64,000 nucleotides of DNA from JAZDOT01 sp043798355 (lineage in GTDB: Bacteria; Patescibacteriota; Gracilibacteria; Peribacterales; Peribacteraceae): assembly GCA_043798355.1 (NCBI GenBank), contig JAZDOT010000036.1:1-64000 (forward strand). Reading direction: 5' to 3'. The notes beneath the pieces are model-generated. The model did not search any database and was not told the DNA's origin. It saw only the letters and a list, made by a program, of their open reading frames with translations. Position 1 is the first letter of the stretch. The number at the start of each line of letters is the position of its first letter. A program made the translations under genes and the position numbers. Below, piece after piece: positions 56,046-64,000 of this stretch.

Positions 56046-56298
56046 AAAAAACCCCAGGCAGTGGGGTTTTGCGGCTGTTGTGAGTACCGCTGTGACACAC
56101 CATTTGTGTGCCACCACTGCCCGGGGTCCGCCGCGGAAGAGGGGGGATAGGTGATTGATCGAGTGGTAACGGTGTGTCACCTACTCGGTCTCTCATTACC
56201 GCTATGGGATGAGCGAGCCCATCGCCGTGCCTCCCTTGTTGAGTGGGAGCTCCTCTTCCTCAAGGGATTCGTGGCAATCAACGGGAATCGATTGCCTC
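56046..56298 (-). ncRNA. Candidate structured non-coding RNA (unidentified)
   Basis: About 250 nt on the minus strand between a good promoter and an intrinsic terminator (AAAACCCC/GGGGTTTT, 56048-56070). Predicted stems: GGCAATC/GATTGCC near the 5' end, CCCTTG/CAAGGG, GATGGG/CATCCC, GGTAA/TTACC, and a long-range perfect 10-bp pair between 56092-56101 and 56171-56180 that competes with local hairpins. No frame of useful length. It does not match tmRNA, RNase P or SRP signatures that I can recognise; 6S RNA or a new family are open. Confidence 0.5.
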
Positions 56299-56304
56299 AC
56301 GGAG

Positions 56305-56333
56305 ATCATAATTAATTACGATCATCTTGTCCA
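56305..56333 (-). promoter_or_regulatory. Promoter of the candidate ncRNA
   Basis: Minus strand -35 TGGACA (56333-56328), 17-bp spacer, -10 TATGAT (56310-56305). Confidence 0.6.
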
Positions 56334-56371
56334 GCATTCCTTTCGCCTGTCTTGCTTGCTACTCTTCCTCT

Positions 56372-57679
56372 GTGTTTGAACGGTTCCGATCGACATTCGG
56401 CCAGCATCGAATTCTCGGCGGGGCTGCCGTGCTCGCGGTCACGCAGGCAGGCGCATCTGTTGCGGGGCTGATCCGGGACAGGCTGCTCGCGCAGACATTT
56501 CCGGGTCTCGCGACGGTCGATGTCTACATCGCGGCGTTTCGGCCGAGTGACTTCCTCTTCCAGATCACGATCATGTCGGCGTTCTCCGTAGCGCTCGTCC
56601 CCCTCCTCGCCCGCTACCATGCTTCCGGTGAGAAAGAAAAAATGTTCGATCTCCTCGCGGGGGCGACCTCCGTCGCGGCTATCGTCTTCGGATTGCTCGC
56701 GCTCGTTTTTGCCATCATCTTCCCGTGGGTAGCTCCGCTCCTCACGCATTTCACTGGTGAGAGCTTGCAACTCTACATTCACTTCGGGCGGATCGCGCTC
56801 CTCACGAACTTCCTCTTCGTCTTCGGCAATGCCTACGGCCAGTACCTCATCACCGTTCAGCGCTACTGGGTCTACGGCATCACGCCCATTCTCTATACCA
56901 TCGGCACCATTCTGGGCACGCTCTTCCTTACGCCCGTCGTCGGTGAGTACGGGCCCATCTACGGAACGCTCCTCGGGGCGGTCGCGTATACGATCGTTCG
57001 CTTCCTCGGCATTCTCCTCGCCGGGTACCGTCCGCGCTTCGTCCTCTGGCATCCGGACATCGCGGAGATGGGGTGGCTGATGATCCCGCGCGTCCTCGCG
57101 CTCGGCGCGCTCCAGTTCTCCCTCCTAGTCTTCGATGCACTGGCGTCGGGTCTGTCTTCCGGATCCGTCACGATCAATGCCTACGCGCGCAATTTCCAGT
57201 CGGTCGCCGTCGGCATCGTCGGCATCGCGCTCGCGCAGTCCGTGTTCTCCCTCCTCAGTCAGACAGCCTCCAGGAATGAGCACGATCGTTTCCGGATGTA
57301 CATCAAGAAAGGAACGTGGATGATGCTCGCACTCACCATTCCCTCCGCGATCGCCCTCGTTCTCCTCGCACGCACAGCTGCGTGGCTGGTGCATTTGAAC
57401 GGCGCGGAGACATTCCCGCTCTTCTCCCTCTGTCTTCTGCTCTATGCGCTCAGCATCCCGTTCGAGAGCATGGGGCATCTTCTGCTGCGCGCATTCTATG
57501 CACTGAAAGACACGTTCACTCCGGCACTCATCAGCGTCGCGAACGGCGTCGTTGCCATTGCAGTCGCCTGGATCCTCGTCGGTCGTTTGGGCGTGCTGAG
57601 CCTGCCTATCGGCTTCACGGCCGGGCAGGTGGTGCAGGTCATCGGGTTGGGCATCCTCTTGCGGCGCAAGCGGTTGTAG
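56372..57679 (+). CDS. murJ: Lipid II flippase MurJ
   Basis: Moves the peptidoglycan precursor across the membrane. 435 residues with about 12-14 helices. Visible: GLIRDRLLAQTFPG, VYIAAFRPSDFLFQ, SAFSVALVPLLARY, and RAFYALKDTFTPALISV, typical of the MviN/MurJ family. GTG 56372 is selected because TGC-TACTCT (56360-56365) lies 6 nt upstream; a TTG at 56327 gives a longer version inside the promoter. Confidence 0.9.
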   Translation: MFERFRSTFGQHRILGGAAVLAVTQAGASVAGLIRDRLLAQTFPGLATVDVYIAAFRPSDFLFQITIMSAFSVALVPLLARYHASGEKEKMFDLLAGATSVAAIVFGLLALVFAIIFPWVAPLLTHFTGESLQLYIHFGRIALLTNFLFVFGNAYGQYLITVQRYWVYGITPILYTIGTILGTLFLTPVVGEYGPIYGTLLGAVAYTIVRFLGILLAGYRPRFVLWHPDIAEMGWLMIPRVLALGALQFSLLVFDALASGLSSGSVTINAYARNFQSVAVGIVGIALAQSVFSLLSQTASRNEHDRFRMYIKKGTWMMLALTIPSAIALVLLARTAAWLVHLNGAETFPLFSLCLLLYALSIPFESMGHLLLRAFYALKDTFTPALISVANGVVAIAVAWILVGRLGVLSLPIGFTAGQVVQVIGLGILLRRKRL

Positions 57680-57689
57680 ATTGCGATGT

Positions 57690-59927
57690 CTATGCAGCCT
57701 TGTGCTGAGCTTTTTTCCTCTGCCAGTATGTTTGGTCGATTGCTGTGCCGCCTGGCTGATCGCTCCGCGTAAAGTCGGCCCAGAATCGCTCGTCGATGAG
57801 TCCTCCGGATGCCTGCTTGTAGAATGCCTGCATCAGGGCGACCTTGATCGCAAGAGGGCGCTCCGTTTTGGCCCAGAAGAGGATCTCCCTGCATGCTCTG
57901 GGGGAGGAGAGCAACTTCTCCGCGACCATGGCGCGATCCTCTGCGATGCCTCCGGCCAGGCCGTATCTGTCGGCGAAGCCCTGCGGCCGTCCGCCGCACG
58001 CCACCCCCCGCGCAATGGCGTCGATGCCGCTGCTGCCGTAGACGTTCTCGTAGTGCTCTCCATGGGCCGCTCTCGCCCATGCCTGATCGAGTTGGTCTTC
58101 GTTTCTGAAGTAGGAGATATGATGGAACAGTTCGTGATCAAACGTCGGTGCATCGTCGTTCATGGCGATGGAAGCGCCGTCCCCTCCCCAACCGCTGATG
58201 CCGTGCCATGCGTTTTGATGGTAGCGCTTCAAGTTCGAGAACAGGAAAACGTTGCGCAGCCTCATGGAACGCACGAAATCCGGCGGATAGAAATCCAGGC
58301 GCTGCTTGACCATGTGCATATGGTCCCGGAGCGCCCGGATGGAGAAGTGCGTGGCGCGGTTAGAGCTGCCGGCGTCGTAGTTCTCCGTTTCGACGCGCGC
58401 GCCGTGCTTCGTCTGGATCTCGCGTTCCATGTCGGCGATGCCGCACACTTCCTTACCCCACAGGCGGATACTCCGGAGCAGATTCCCCGTCGGTGCGTTC
58501 GCGAGCGCCGGTTGTGTTGGATCGAGGAAGAGTTCCTCGTAGGTGTAGAACAGATCCGGTGTGGTGACGACACGTTCGAATTTGGTCAGGTAGGCCTCCG
58601 GAGAGAGGCCTTCTCTCCCGAAGCTCCGCAGGACCACCCCTTCTTTGCCGATGAGAAATGCCGAAGAGCGGTCATAGCCCCTCTCGAAGCCGTAGCGTCC
58701 CTCCCGGGCGTGCGGAGGGACTTCCCGCTGTGATGCCCGGATGAGTGCGTAGCGCTCCTGGACTTTCTGCTGTTCGGTCATGGAAGGATCTCGCGCGATC
58801 GCTGAGAGCCTTTTTTCGGTCGTGAGATTCTTCAGTTCCGGGATGATCTTTGCAAGGAAGACACCCCATTCTGCCTGCCAGGAACGCAGACGTTCGCATT
58901 CACGGAGCGACTCCTCGTCCCCTTCGTTTCTCGCGCGGACGCTCTCCTCGCTCAGTTGTGTTTCCAGAGCGGGCATGGATGCGCGCAGGGTATTGCACTG
59001 TTGCTGCAGCGCTATGACTTGTTCTGTGTTGAGTTCCGCACGCCGTGCGTACTGATCCCCGATGGGCGTTGTCAGTTGCTTGAACTGATCGCGCAGATCA
59101 CGGAGTCGTTCCCTGCGTTGCGCCAGCGACAACTCCCGTTCCAGGTAGCGGATGTTCCCATCGGTGTACTGTGCCCACGCGCTCCCGCCGCCGTCATCGA
59201 AGAACTGGCGGTACCGCTGGATCGCCTCCCGCTGCGCCAAGTCGCCCGGCAGGGCGTGTACGGTATCCTGCTCGCGATCGAGTTCGGCCACGACCGGTTG
59301 GATGGTGCGCAGAGCTTGGAGAGCTCCCTGGATCTCCGCGGAACCTTTCCCTGTGAGCTCGGCAACGTCGTTGGGGAGCGCGGCGCTCAGGCGGTCGAAG
59401 TCCGCGAGGCGGGCGGCGATGCCGGCCGCCGCACGCCGTTGTTCCAGGTACCGGATGGCGGCGTCGCTCACCGGAACGCCGGCCTCGCGCGCGAGCGTTA
59501 CCATTGCTTCCGGTCCGGTGAGGCGCTGGCGCATTTCTGTTATGAGGCGGCGCTCTTCCGGAGAGATGTCGGGCGTTCCCGGCACTCGCGTGAACGTGCG
59601 CTGTTGCCCATCGAGCGCTATGGCCGTGCCTGCTCCCATTTCATCGTAGAACGCGAGGACGCGCGTGAGCCCTTTGACGAGCCACTGCAGCCTCTGCTCT
59701 GCGCTGACCTGCGTTTCCTCCAGGCTTTCCTGAATGCGCTCCCGGAGGGTCTTCGGTCCAAATTGGACATCGAGGAGTGTCTGTATTGCATCGATCAGGC
59801 GCACGGTTTGTGGCGCTTCCCGGTCCGCTGTGTCCGGTTTTTCTGCACGCGGTTGCGCATCGGAGTTCCTTGCGTCGAAGAACACGATGCGCCGTTCGCC
59901 TGTGGTGTGAGATGTGTGTTGGATCAC
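57690..59927 (-). CDS. Large protein with HExxH metallopeptidase-like motif
   Basis: 745 residues, no named family. The N-terminal ~370 residues are charged and helical with coiled coils (RYLERELSLAQRRERLRDL). Near residue 597 is TFDHELFHHISYF, a zinc HExxH, and about 65 residues later GIAEDRAMVAEKLL gives a candidate Glu ligand. No signal peptide. Its layout (long coiled N-part, HExxH domain, short end) resembles the 1538-residue protein at 11846-16462. Starts 11 nt after the small upstream gene; operon. Confidence 0.55.
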   Translation of the reverse strand: MIQHTSHTTGERRIVFFDARNSDAQPRAEKPDTADREAPQTVRLIDAIQTLLDVQFGPKTLRERIQESLEETQVSAEQRLQWLVKGLTRVLAFYDEMGAGTAIALDGQQRTFTRVPGTPDISPEERRLITEMRQRLTGPEAMVTLAREAGVPVSDAAIRYLEQRRAAAGIAARLADFDRLSAALPNDVAELTGKGSAEIQGALQALRTIQPVVAELDREQDTVHALPGDLAQREAIQRYRQFFDDGGGSAWAQYTDGNIRYLERELSLAQRRERLRDLRDQFKQLTTPIGDQYARRAELNTEQVIALQQQCNTLRASMPALETQLSEESVRARNEGDEESLRECERLRSWQAEWGVFLAKIIPELKNLTTEKRLSAIARDPSMTEQQKVQERYALIRASQREVPPHAREGRYGFERGYDRSSAFLIGKEGVVLRSFGREGLSPEAYLTKFERVVTTPDLFYTYEELFLDPTQPALANAPTGNLLRSIRLWGKEVCGIADMEREIQTKHGARVETENYDAGSSNRATHFSIRALRDHMHMVKQRLDFYPPDFVRSMRLRNVFLFSNLKRYHQNAWHGISGWGGDGASIAMNDDAPTFDHELFHHISYFRNEDQLDQAWARAAHGEHYENVYGSSGIDAIARGVACGGRPQGFADRYGLAGGIAEDRAMVAEKLLSSPRACREILFWAKTERPLAIKVALMQAFYKQASGGLIDERFWADFTRSDQPGGTAIDQTYWQRKKAQHKAA

Positions 59928-59938
59928 GTTTGAACGTG

Positions 59939-60289
59939 TTACGGTGCTCCTTGAGGTGTGACGTCGGCGATCTCTTCCAGGAGTGTTTGCACGCGCCCGA
60001 GGTCATGCTCTTTCTCCAGGCGCTTGATCGTAGCCCGGCAGTCACGCACGATGGTTGTCGCATGCGTGTGGAATACCTGGAGCGCCCGCTCAAAGCGTGT
60101 GCAGAACTCTTTCATGGCTGCGCTGTAGTGCTGCACGCGCTTCCGGCGTTCGTGCTCCGGAAGCAGCGCGAGTTCCCTCTGGAGTGCGGGGAGGTGATCC
60201 AGCAGGAGATCTGGTTCGATATCGAACATCACGGCGTCGTATAGATCACCCATGTTCCAGTCGAGGTGTATCGGCCAAGGGGAGTGCAT
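59939..60289 (-). CDS. Small soluble helical protein
   Basis: 116 residues, hydrophilic, with long helices (LQRELALLPEHERRKRVQHY, ATTIVRDCRATIKRLEKEHD). No known motif. First gene of the two-gene unit with the HExxH protein; it may be its partner or regulator. ATG 60289 lies 8 nt after TATAAT. Confidence 0.5.
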   Translation of the reverse strand: MHSPWPIHLDWNMGDLYDAVMFDIEPDLLLDHLPALQRELALLPEHERRKRVQHYSAAMKEFCTRFERALQVFHTHATTIVRDCRATIKRLEKEHDLGRVQTLLEEIADVTPQGAP

Positions 60290-60297
60290 TTGTTGAT

Positions 60298-60326
60298 ATT
60301 ATACAATATATTTTATGTTAACACAA
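60298..60326 (-). promoter_or_regulatory. Promoter of the HExxH operon
   Basis: Minus strand -35 TTGTGT (60326-60321), 17-bp spacer, -10 TATAAT (60303-60298), 8 nt before the ATG: leaderless. Confidence 0.7.
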
Positions 60327-60443
60327 CAACTGAATTTTGGCTTATTGGTTTATCGTTCTCCGCGAAAAACAGGGCAGCACGAAGCACAAAGAACCAATAA
60401 CTAAAAACAACAACACTTCATTCCTTCGGGCACAGTTCAGAAA

Positions 60444-60755
60444 TTATCCTATCGGAGGTGGCGCTCCCACCTGGTGCACCTCCGCCATCGCTTCGAACTC
60501 CCTGAGTCCCTTCGGTTTCAAGTCGGTGACCGTGACGGATTCCACCTGAGCCGCCGGAGGACCCGTGCGGCACCATTCTTCCATCTTCTTCAGTCCTTCT
60601 TCATCGCCTTCCGCGAGGACTTCTACGGTTCCGTCGGAATTGTTGCGAATCCAACCATTGATATTCCATGTCCGTGCCCGCGTACGGGTGTTGGCTCTGA
60701 AGAAGACGTGCTGGACCTGGCCGGTGATCTTGAACAGCTTCGCGACGGCGGGCAT
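60444..60755 (-). CDS. acyP: Acylphosphatase
   Basis: 103 residues from ATG 60755 (longer frame starts at 60794). KITGQVQHVFFRANTRTRA contains the catalytic Arg (family GxVQGVxFR; here QHVFFR), and INGWIRNNSDGTVEVLAEG the catalytic Asn. It hydrolyses acyl phosphates. It lies directly downstream of nusG on the same strand. Confidence 0.85.
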   Translation of the reverse strand: MPAVAKLFKITGQVQHVFFRANTRTRARTWNINGWIRNNSDGTVEVLAEGDEEGLKKMEEWCRTGPPAAQVESVTVTDLKPKGLREFEAMAEVHQVGAPPPIG

Positions 60756-60793
60756 AGGAGACGGGGGTATGAGAGTAAGGGGTATGGGGGACA

Positions 60794-61339
60794 CTACTTC
60801 TTCTTGACCTGTGTGAAATCCAGCTCGACGGGGGTCTCGCGATCGAAAATGAGGACCATGACGGTGAGTTTTCCCTTGTTCACGTCCACCGCATCGATGG
60901 AACCCTCGTAGTTTTTGAAGGGGCCGTCGATGATGACGACGAGATCGCCCACCTGGAAATCGCTCTTGAACTTCGCTTCCTGTTCGCCGACTCTGCGCTC
61001 GATGACGCCGAATTCTTCCGGTGTGACGGGGACGGGAATGTTGCCCGATCCGACGAAACCCGTGACGTTCGGCGTATTGCGCACGAGGTACCAGCTCTCA
61101 TCCGTGACGATCATGTCCACGAGCACATAGCCGGGGAACAGCTTCTTCTCCTCCTCGAAGGGTTCGCCCTTCCGGAAGGTGAGCTGCTTCTCCTTGGGGA
61201 CCTGCACGTCGAAGATGTAGTCCCGCATGCCGAAGGATTCGATGCGCTGCTTGAGGGATTCCCGCACACTGTCCTCGTATCCTGCGTAGGTATGAACGAC
61301 GTACCAGTTGCGTCCGGCATTGGGGTCCTGCTTGGCCAT
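60794..61339 (-). CDS. nusG: Transcription termination/antitermination protein NusG
   Basis: 181 residues. NGN domain NWYVVHTYAGYEDSVRESL, LFPGYVLVDMIVTDESWYLV, TGFVGSGNIPVPV; KOW domain VGDLVVIIDGPFKNYEGSI. It binds RNA polymerase and couples it to ribosomes or Rho. 5 nt after secE, the classic pair. Confidence 0.96.
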   Translation of the reverse strand: MAKQDPNAGRNWYVVHTYAGYEDSVRESLKQRIESFGMRDYIFDVQVPKEKQLTFRKGEPFEEEKKLFPGYVLVDMIVTDESWYLVRNTPNVTGFVGSGNIPVPVTPEEFGVIERRVGEQEAKFKSDFQVGDLVVIIDGPFKNYEGSIDAVDVNKGKLTVMVLIFDRETPVELDFTQVKKK

Positions 61340-61344
61340 AGGGA

Positions 61345-61536
61345 TCAGAAGGTGAAAGAGAGGAGGAGCTTCACGGCCTGTGCCAGAAGGAAATCGATGA
61401 TGCCGTAGAGCGCGGCGGAGCCGAACGTGAAGGTGATGACGATGAGGGACAGGCGCACCGCCTGATTTCGTGTCGGCCACCGCACGTGGTGTAGTTCCTC
61501 CATGGAATCCCGAATGTACTGAATGATGGAAGTCAT
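61345..61536 (-). CDS. secE: Preprotein translocase subunit SecE
   Basis: 63 residues. Amphipathic IIQYIRDSMEELHHVRWPTR, with the conserved W-P-T block, then one membrane helix (LSLIVITFTFGSAALYGIIDFLL). Part of the SecYEG channel. Confidence 0.94.
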   Translation of the reverse strand: MTSIIQYIRDSMEELHHVRWPTRNQAVRLSLIVITFTFGSAALYGIIDFLLAQAVKLLLSFTF

Positions 61537-61734
61537 AGGACCGGTTGTTTTAAAAAACCCCTCCCGGGGCTGAGAGCCAGTGTACGTGGACTTGCGGAAT
61601 GATCAAGAGCTTTTCTCGGCGATTTGTAGGAAAGCGAAGAAGGCTAGGAAAGCGAAGAAAGCGATGATGAAATATATCGAAGAAGCGGAGTCCTTGCTTT
61701 CTTAGCTTTCTTCGATTCCTTCGCTTTCCTTCGC
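61537..61734. repeat. AAGCGAAGAA-type inverted repeats between lepB and secE
   Basis: GGAAAGCGAAGAAGGC units (61625-61660) face the complementary CTTTCTTCGATTCCTTCGCTTTCC (61700-61735), able to form a long imperfect hairpin beyond the lepB stop. A short CCCCTCCCGGGG lies near 61559-61570, upstream of secE. Confidence 0.6.
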
Positions 61735-62340
61735 TTACAATCCGTACTCCGACCGAACGAGCACATGCATCTTGCTCAAGGGGAGCAGGACGAACCAGAC
61801 ACGCCCCTTGATGCTCTTTTCGAGGACGGTGTGTGCGGGGAAACTCCGCGAATCCATGCTGCCCTGCCGGTTGTCACCGAGGAGGAAGTACTGTCCTTCC
61901 GGGACAGAGTACCGGATCTCCTCCTGGTTCCCGCTGCTCGGCGGGTGCTGATAGGTGTGCCCCCGGTTGTTGTCATTGAGGTACGGTTCATCCAATTTGC
62001 GTTCTTCCGTCGCGCCACTCGCTCTCAGGTAGACCGACCCTCCGCGGAGGATAACTTCGTCGCCCGGCAGTCCGATCACCCGTTTCACATAGTGTTTCGA
62101 CTCGTCGTTGGGCGGACGGAAAACGACGACGTCGCCGCGCTCCGGTTTTCCAATGAAGTACGCGAGCTTATTGATGACGATATATTCCTTATGCTCCAGC
62201 GTATCGACCATAGAATTCCCTTCGACCTGAAACGGGGACACGAGGAATGTCCGGATGCCCGCGACGATCGCCACGATGATGACGATGTTCACGATGACAT
62301 CGAGGATTGAAAACCAGAGGCTGGTCCTGGGGGGAGACAT
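61735..62340 (-). CDS. lepB: Signal peptidase I
   Basis: 201 residues with one N-terminal membrane anchor (SILDVIVNIVIIVAIVAGI). Catalytic Ser in FQVEGNSMVDTL and Lys in KHYVKRVIGLPGD, followed by YFLLGDNRQGSMDSR (box E). It cleaves signal peptides such as those of the two surface proteins and the pilin-like protein. Confidence 0.96.
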   Translation of the reverse strand: MSPPRTSLWFSILDVIVNIVIIVAIVAGIRTFLVSPFQVEGNSMVDTLEHKEYIVINKLAYFIGKPERGDVVVFRPPNDESKHYVKRVIGLPGDEVILRGGSVYLRASGATEERKLDEPYLNDNNRGHTYQHPPSSGNQEEIRYSVPEGQYFLLGDNRQGSMDSRSFPAHTVLEKSIKGRVWFVLLPLSKMHVLVRSEYGL

Positions 62341-62439
62341 GAGAGCAAATAGTACGAGGGGCGACTGTACAGGGGAAGGGGGAGGGGAACAAGGGTCGAG
62401 TGTGGTGTGTGGAAGATTTGAAGGACAGAGAGGGCAAAA

Positions 62440-62525
62440 AAGGCAGAAAGGGCAGAAAGGTCATTGTGATGAAAAAGAAGGGAAAGAGGGCAAAGAGGAA
62501 AAAGAGGGCAACGAAGGCGAAGAGG
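62440..62525. repeat. Purine-rich repeats before the PH-domain gene
   Basis: GGCAGAAAGGGCAGAAAGG and GGGCAAAGAGGAAAAAGAGG tracts, the latter nearly identical to 50094-50130. Confidence 0.7.
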
Positions 62526-62566
62526 GATGGTGCGTCTCTCGGTGCTTGCGTGCTAGAATGCAGTTC

Positions 62567-63160
62567 ATGAATCGTCTGGACGGGTTCCTCTTCCATCGGC
62601 ACCTCGATGATGATGAAGCGGCGCAGGATGTCATTCACCGTCACTGGCTCTTCGGCATCCGGCTCCTCTTCTGGCCGTCCCTTTCCTTTCTCGTCGCGTG
62701 GGCCGTCCTCTACGCCGTGCCGTTTCTGACTATGTTCTACGTTTCGGCCCTCTGGGCGGTCGCCTCCCTCGTCTGGTGGCTCAGAAATTTTTTCGATTAC
62801 TACCTCGATGCGTGGATTATCACGGATCACGGGGTCATCGATGTGCAGTGGAACGGATGGTTCCACCGGCAGTCCGCGCGCATCCTCTACAGCGATATTC
62901 AGGGCATCAGCTACGAGATCCAGGGGGTGGTCGGAACGCTCCTGACGTATGGGACGGTGGGTATCGAGAAGATCTCGACAGGCAATACCGTCTCGCTCGA
63001 GAATGTTGCGCACCCGCGCAGGGTCGAGTCGCTGGTGCTGCGATGTATGGAGGACTACCTCCATTCGAAGAATCTCAAGAATGCCAAGCACGTTCAAGAC
63101 CTCCTTGCCGAGATGGTGACGCAGGAAGTACAGTTGCAGGGATTCCGTAAGAACAAATGA
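62567..63160 (+). CDS. Membrane protein with a bacterial PH domain
   Basis: 197 residues. Two membrane helices (LLFWPSLSFLVAWAVLYAV, FLTMFYVSALWAVASLVWW), then a bPH2-like domain with DAWIITDHGVIDVQ.., ARILYSDIQGISYEIQG and LTYGTVGIEKIST, as in YdbS/YdbT-like proteins. Role in the membrane is unknown. ATG 62567 lies 7 nt after TGC-TAGAAT (62554-62559); the earlier ATG overlaps that box. Confidence 0.7.
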   Translation: MNRLDGFLFHRHLDDDEAAQDVIHRHWLFGIRLLFWPSLSFLVAWAVLYAVPFLTMFYVSALWAVASLVWWLRNFFDYYLDAWIITDHGVIDVQWNGWFHRQSARILYSDIQGISYEIQGVVGTLLTYGTVGIEKISTGNTVSLENVAHPRRVESLVLRCMEDYLHSKNLKNAKHVQDLLAEMVTQEVQLQGFRKNK

Positions 63161-63540
63161 TGTGGTTTGGACTCATCGTTATTTTGGCTTTAATCAGCGG
63201 AATTTATGTATTTTTGTCTCTCAGGAGACGACGGCTTTCGGCTTATGATCGGAAGAGGATTGATTGTTTGTGGACAGCGATAGAGCGCATGAGTGATCCT
63301 GCGCGCCGCGTGACCGAAGCGGACAGCATCTTCACGGAAGCACTGCAGCGTCTCGGGTACAGAGGGTCGACGGGAGAGAAGCTGAAGGCGTGCGGTCCGC
63401 GCATTGCCGACATCGATGCCGTGTGGAGGGCGCATAAATTGAGGAATCGTATCGCACACGAAGTCGGCGTGCAGATTTCTGATGCAGAGGCGGTGGAAGC
63501 CATGAGAGCTTTCAGGAAGGCGATTGATCGATTGGCCTGA
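63157..63540 (+). CDS. Small membrane-anchored helical protein
   Basis: 127 residues. N-terminal membrane helix (FGLIVILALISGIYVFLSL), then a basic patch and helices with ALQRLGYRGSTGEKLKAC and LRNRIAHEVGVQISDAEA. The R-N-R-I-A-H-E-V stretch resembles the R-x4-H core of HEPN-like or DUF4145-like helical domains. Overlaps the PH-domain gene by 4 bp (ATGA), so the two are coupled. Confidence 0.55.
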   Translation: MMWFGLIVILALISGIYVFLSLRRRRLSAYDRKRIDCLWTAIERMSDPARRVTEADSIFTEALQRLGYRGSTGEKLKACGPRIADIDAVWRAHKLRNRIAHEVGVQISDAEAVEAMRAFRKAIDRLA

Positions 63541-63762
63541 CCCCCTCTTCCTGCCCCTCTCCCATTGGGAGAGGGGAAAGACCGCGTCATTTTGAAGTTG
63601 TTCATCGGATAGACTCGATCACTATCATCTGTCGATTCTTCATTCATGCGTATGACTTCCCCTCCCATCGGGAGGGGATACAGGGGAGGGAGTCCATCTG
63701 AGGGGAATCTAAGAAAAATCCTCAGTGCTCCTATTTCTATGATCCGCTACACTCTTCGTGCA
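63541..63762. repeat. Intergenic REP-like palindromes before pth
   Basis: CCCCTCTCCCATTGGGAGAGGGG (23 bp at 63554-63576) is a perfect family member with a short loop; CCCCTCCC..GGGAGGGG (63659-63677) is a second. A -10 box TACACT (63748-63753) lies 9 nt before pth. Confidence 0.75.
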
Positions 63763-64000
63763 ATGCGCCCCTCCTTCGTGATCATCGGCCTCGGCAATCC
63801 CGGTGCGTCGTACGGAAAGACGCGGCACAATGCCGGGTTTCGTGCACTCGATCGCGTGAACGATATTGTGGGAGGCACTATGATGAAGGACAGCAAAAAA
63901 TTTCTCTCGGTGGTGTGTGATGCAGAGATCGGCTCTGTTCCAGTTCTTCTCGTAAAGCCGCAGACCTTCATGAATCGATCCGGAGAGGCGGTGAAGAAGA
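63763..64000 (+). CDS. pth: Peptidyl-tRNA hydrolase (3' end outside window)
   Basis: Frees tRNA from stalled peptidyl-tRNA. About 79 codons visible: FVIIGLGNPGASYGKTRHNAGF with the catalytic His, and LLVKPQTFMNRSGEAV. The Asn and His pattern is typical of Pth. ATG 63763 is selected by the TACACT box 9 nt upstream; an ATG at 63739 overlaps it. Confidence 0.95.
   Translation, partial: MRPSFVIIGLGNPGASYGKTRHNAGFRALDRVNDIVGGTMMKDSKKFLSVVCDAEIGSVPVLLVKPQTFMNRSGEAVKK

Noticed and set aside
56046..56298. tmRNA, RNase P or SRP RNA
   Set aside because: The conserved sequence blocks of these RNAs are not visible; no CCA end or tag frame.

Overview
The window looks like bacterial chromosome from the Candidate Phyla Radiation (Patescibacteria), most probably the Peregrinibacteria/Peribacteria group. 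This is inferred from gene content, not from rRNA, which is absent here. Pointers are tightly packed housekeeping genes, many small membrane proteins without a recognisable family, VirB2-like and VirB6-like secretion parts, a threonyl-tRNA synthetase without its TGS domain, very large lineage-type proteins, and standard use of TGA as stop. Base composition is GC-rich except in clearly foreign patches.

Layout. 0-6.2 kb: recombinase tail at tRNA-Ile, prs, a PRC-barrel gene, a pilin-like gene, truB, an inserted retropepsin module, tRNA-Lys and an asparaginase-like gene. 6.3-11.8 kb: half-size glycosyltransferase, 5'-3' exonuclease, ftsA-ftsZ, a four-helix-bundle gene, dut. 11.8-17.4 kb: a 1538-residue protein with an HExxH motif, a membrane protein, tRNA-Val. 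17.5-27.8 kb: comF-like, rseP overlapping dnaA, thrS, lgt, small membrane proteins, eno. 28.0-33.5 kb: an integrated island at tRNA-Pro carrying a large serine recombinase, a restriction-modification pair, an AlbA_2 regulator and a GIY-YIG protein. 33.5-43 kb: a protein with caspase-like His and Cys motifs, HEPN/MNT toxin-antitoxin, nrnA, infB, a VirB6-like protein, a winged-helix regulator, rplS. 43-56 kb: csaB, lepA, thpR, tRNA-fMet, rpmA, an FtsB/DivIC-like gene, murC, two related surface proteins (one with SLH domains, one with LPETG), purL. 56-64 kb: a candidate structured RNA, murJ, a second HExxH protein, acyP, secE-nusG, lepB, a PH-domain protein, pth (cut by the window end).

How the genes fit together. 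Envelope and division functions are spread across the window (ftsA, ftsZ, divIC-like, murC, murJ, lgt, lepB, rseP). CsaB normally makes the pyruvylated wall polymer that SLH domains bind, which fits the SLH protein 6 kb away. Translation genes (truB, infB, lepA, rplS, rpmA, thrS, pth, five tRNAs) dominate the rest.

The most unusual signals are non-coding. (1) Four tRNA genes (Ile, Lys, Val, Pro) are each preceded by a copy of the first ~20 nt of the same tRNA, split at the same D-arm point by a palindrome of one repeat family (tail near GGCAGGC). (2) Related or similar palindromes lie in frame inside truB and lepA. (3) Many start codons lie 6-11 nt after a -10 box, implying leaderless mRNAs. 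(4) A promoter-to-terminator unit near 56.1-56.3 kb looks like an unidentified structured RNA. (5) The tRNA-Pro island has nested inverted repeats and a patchwork of 21-24 bp exact copies from its own recombinase gene.
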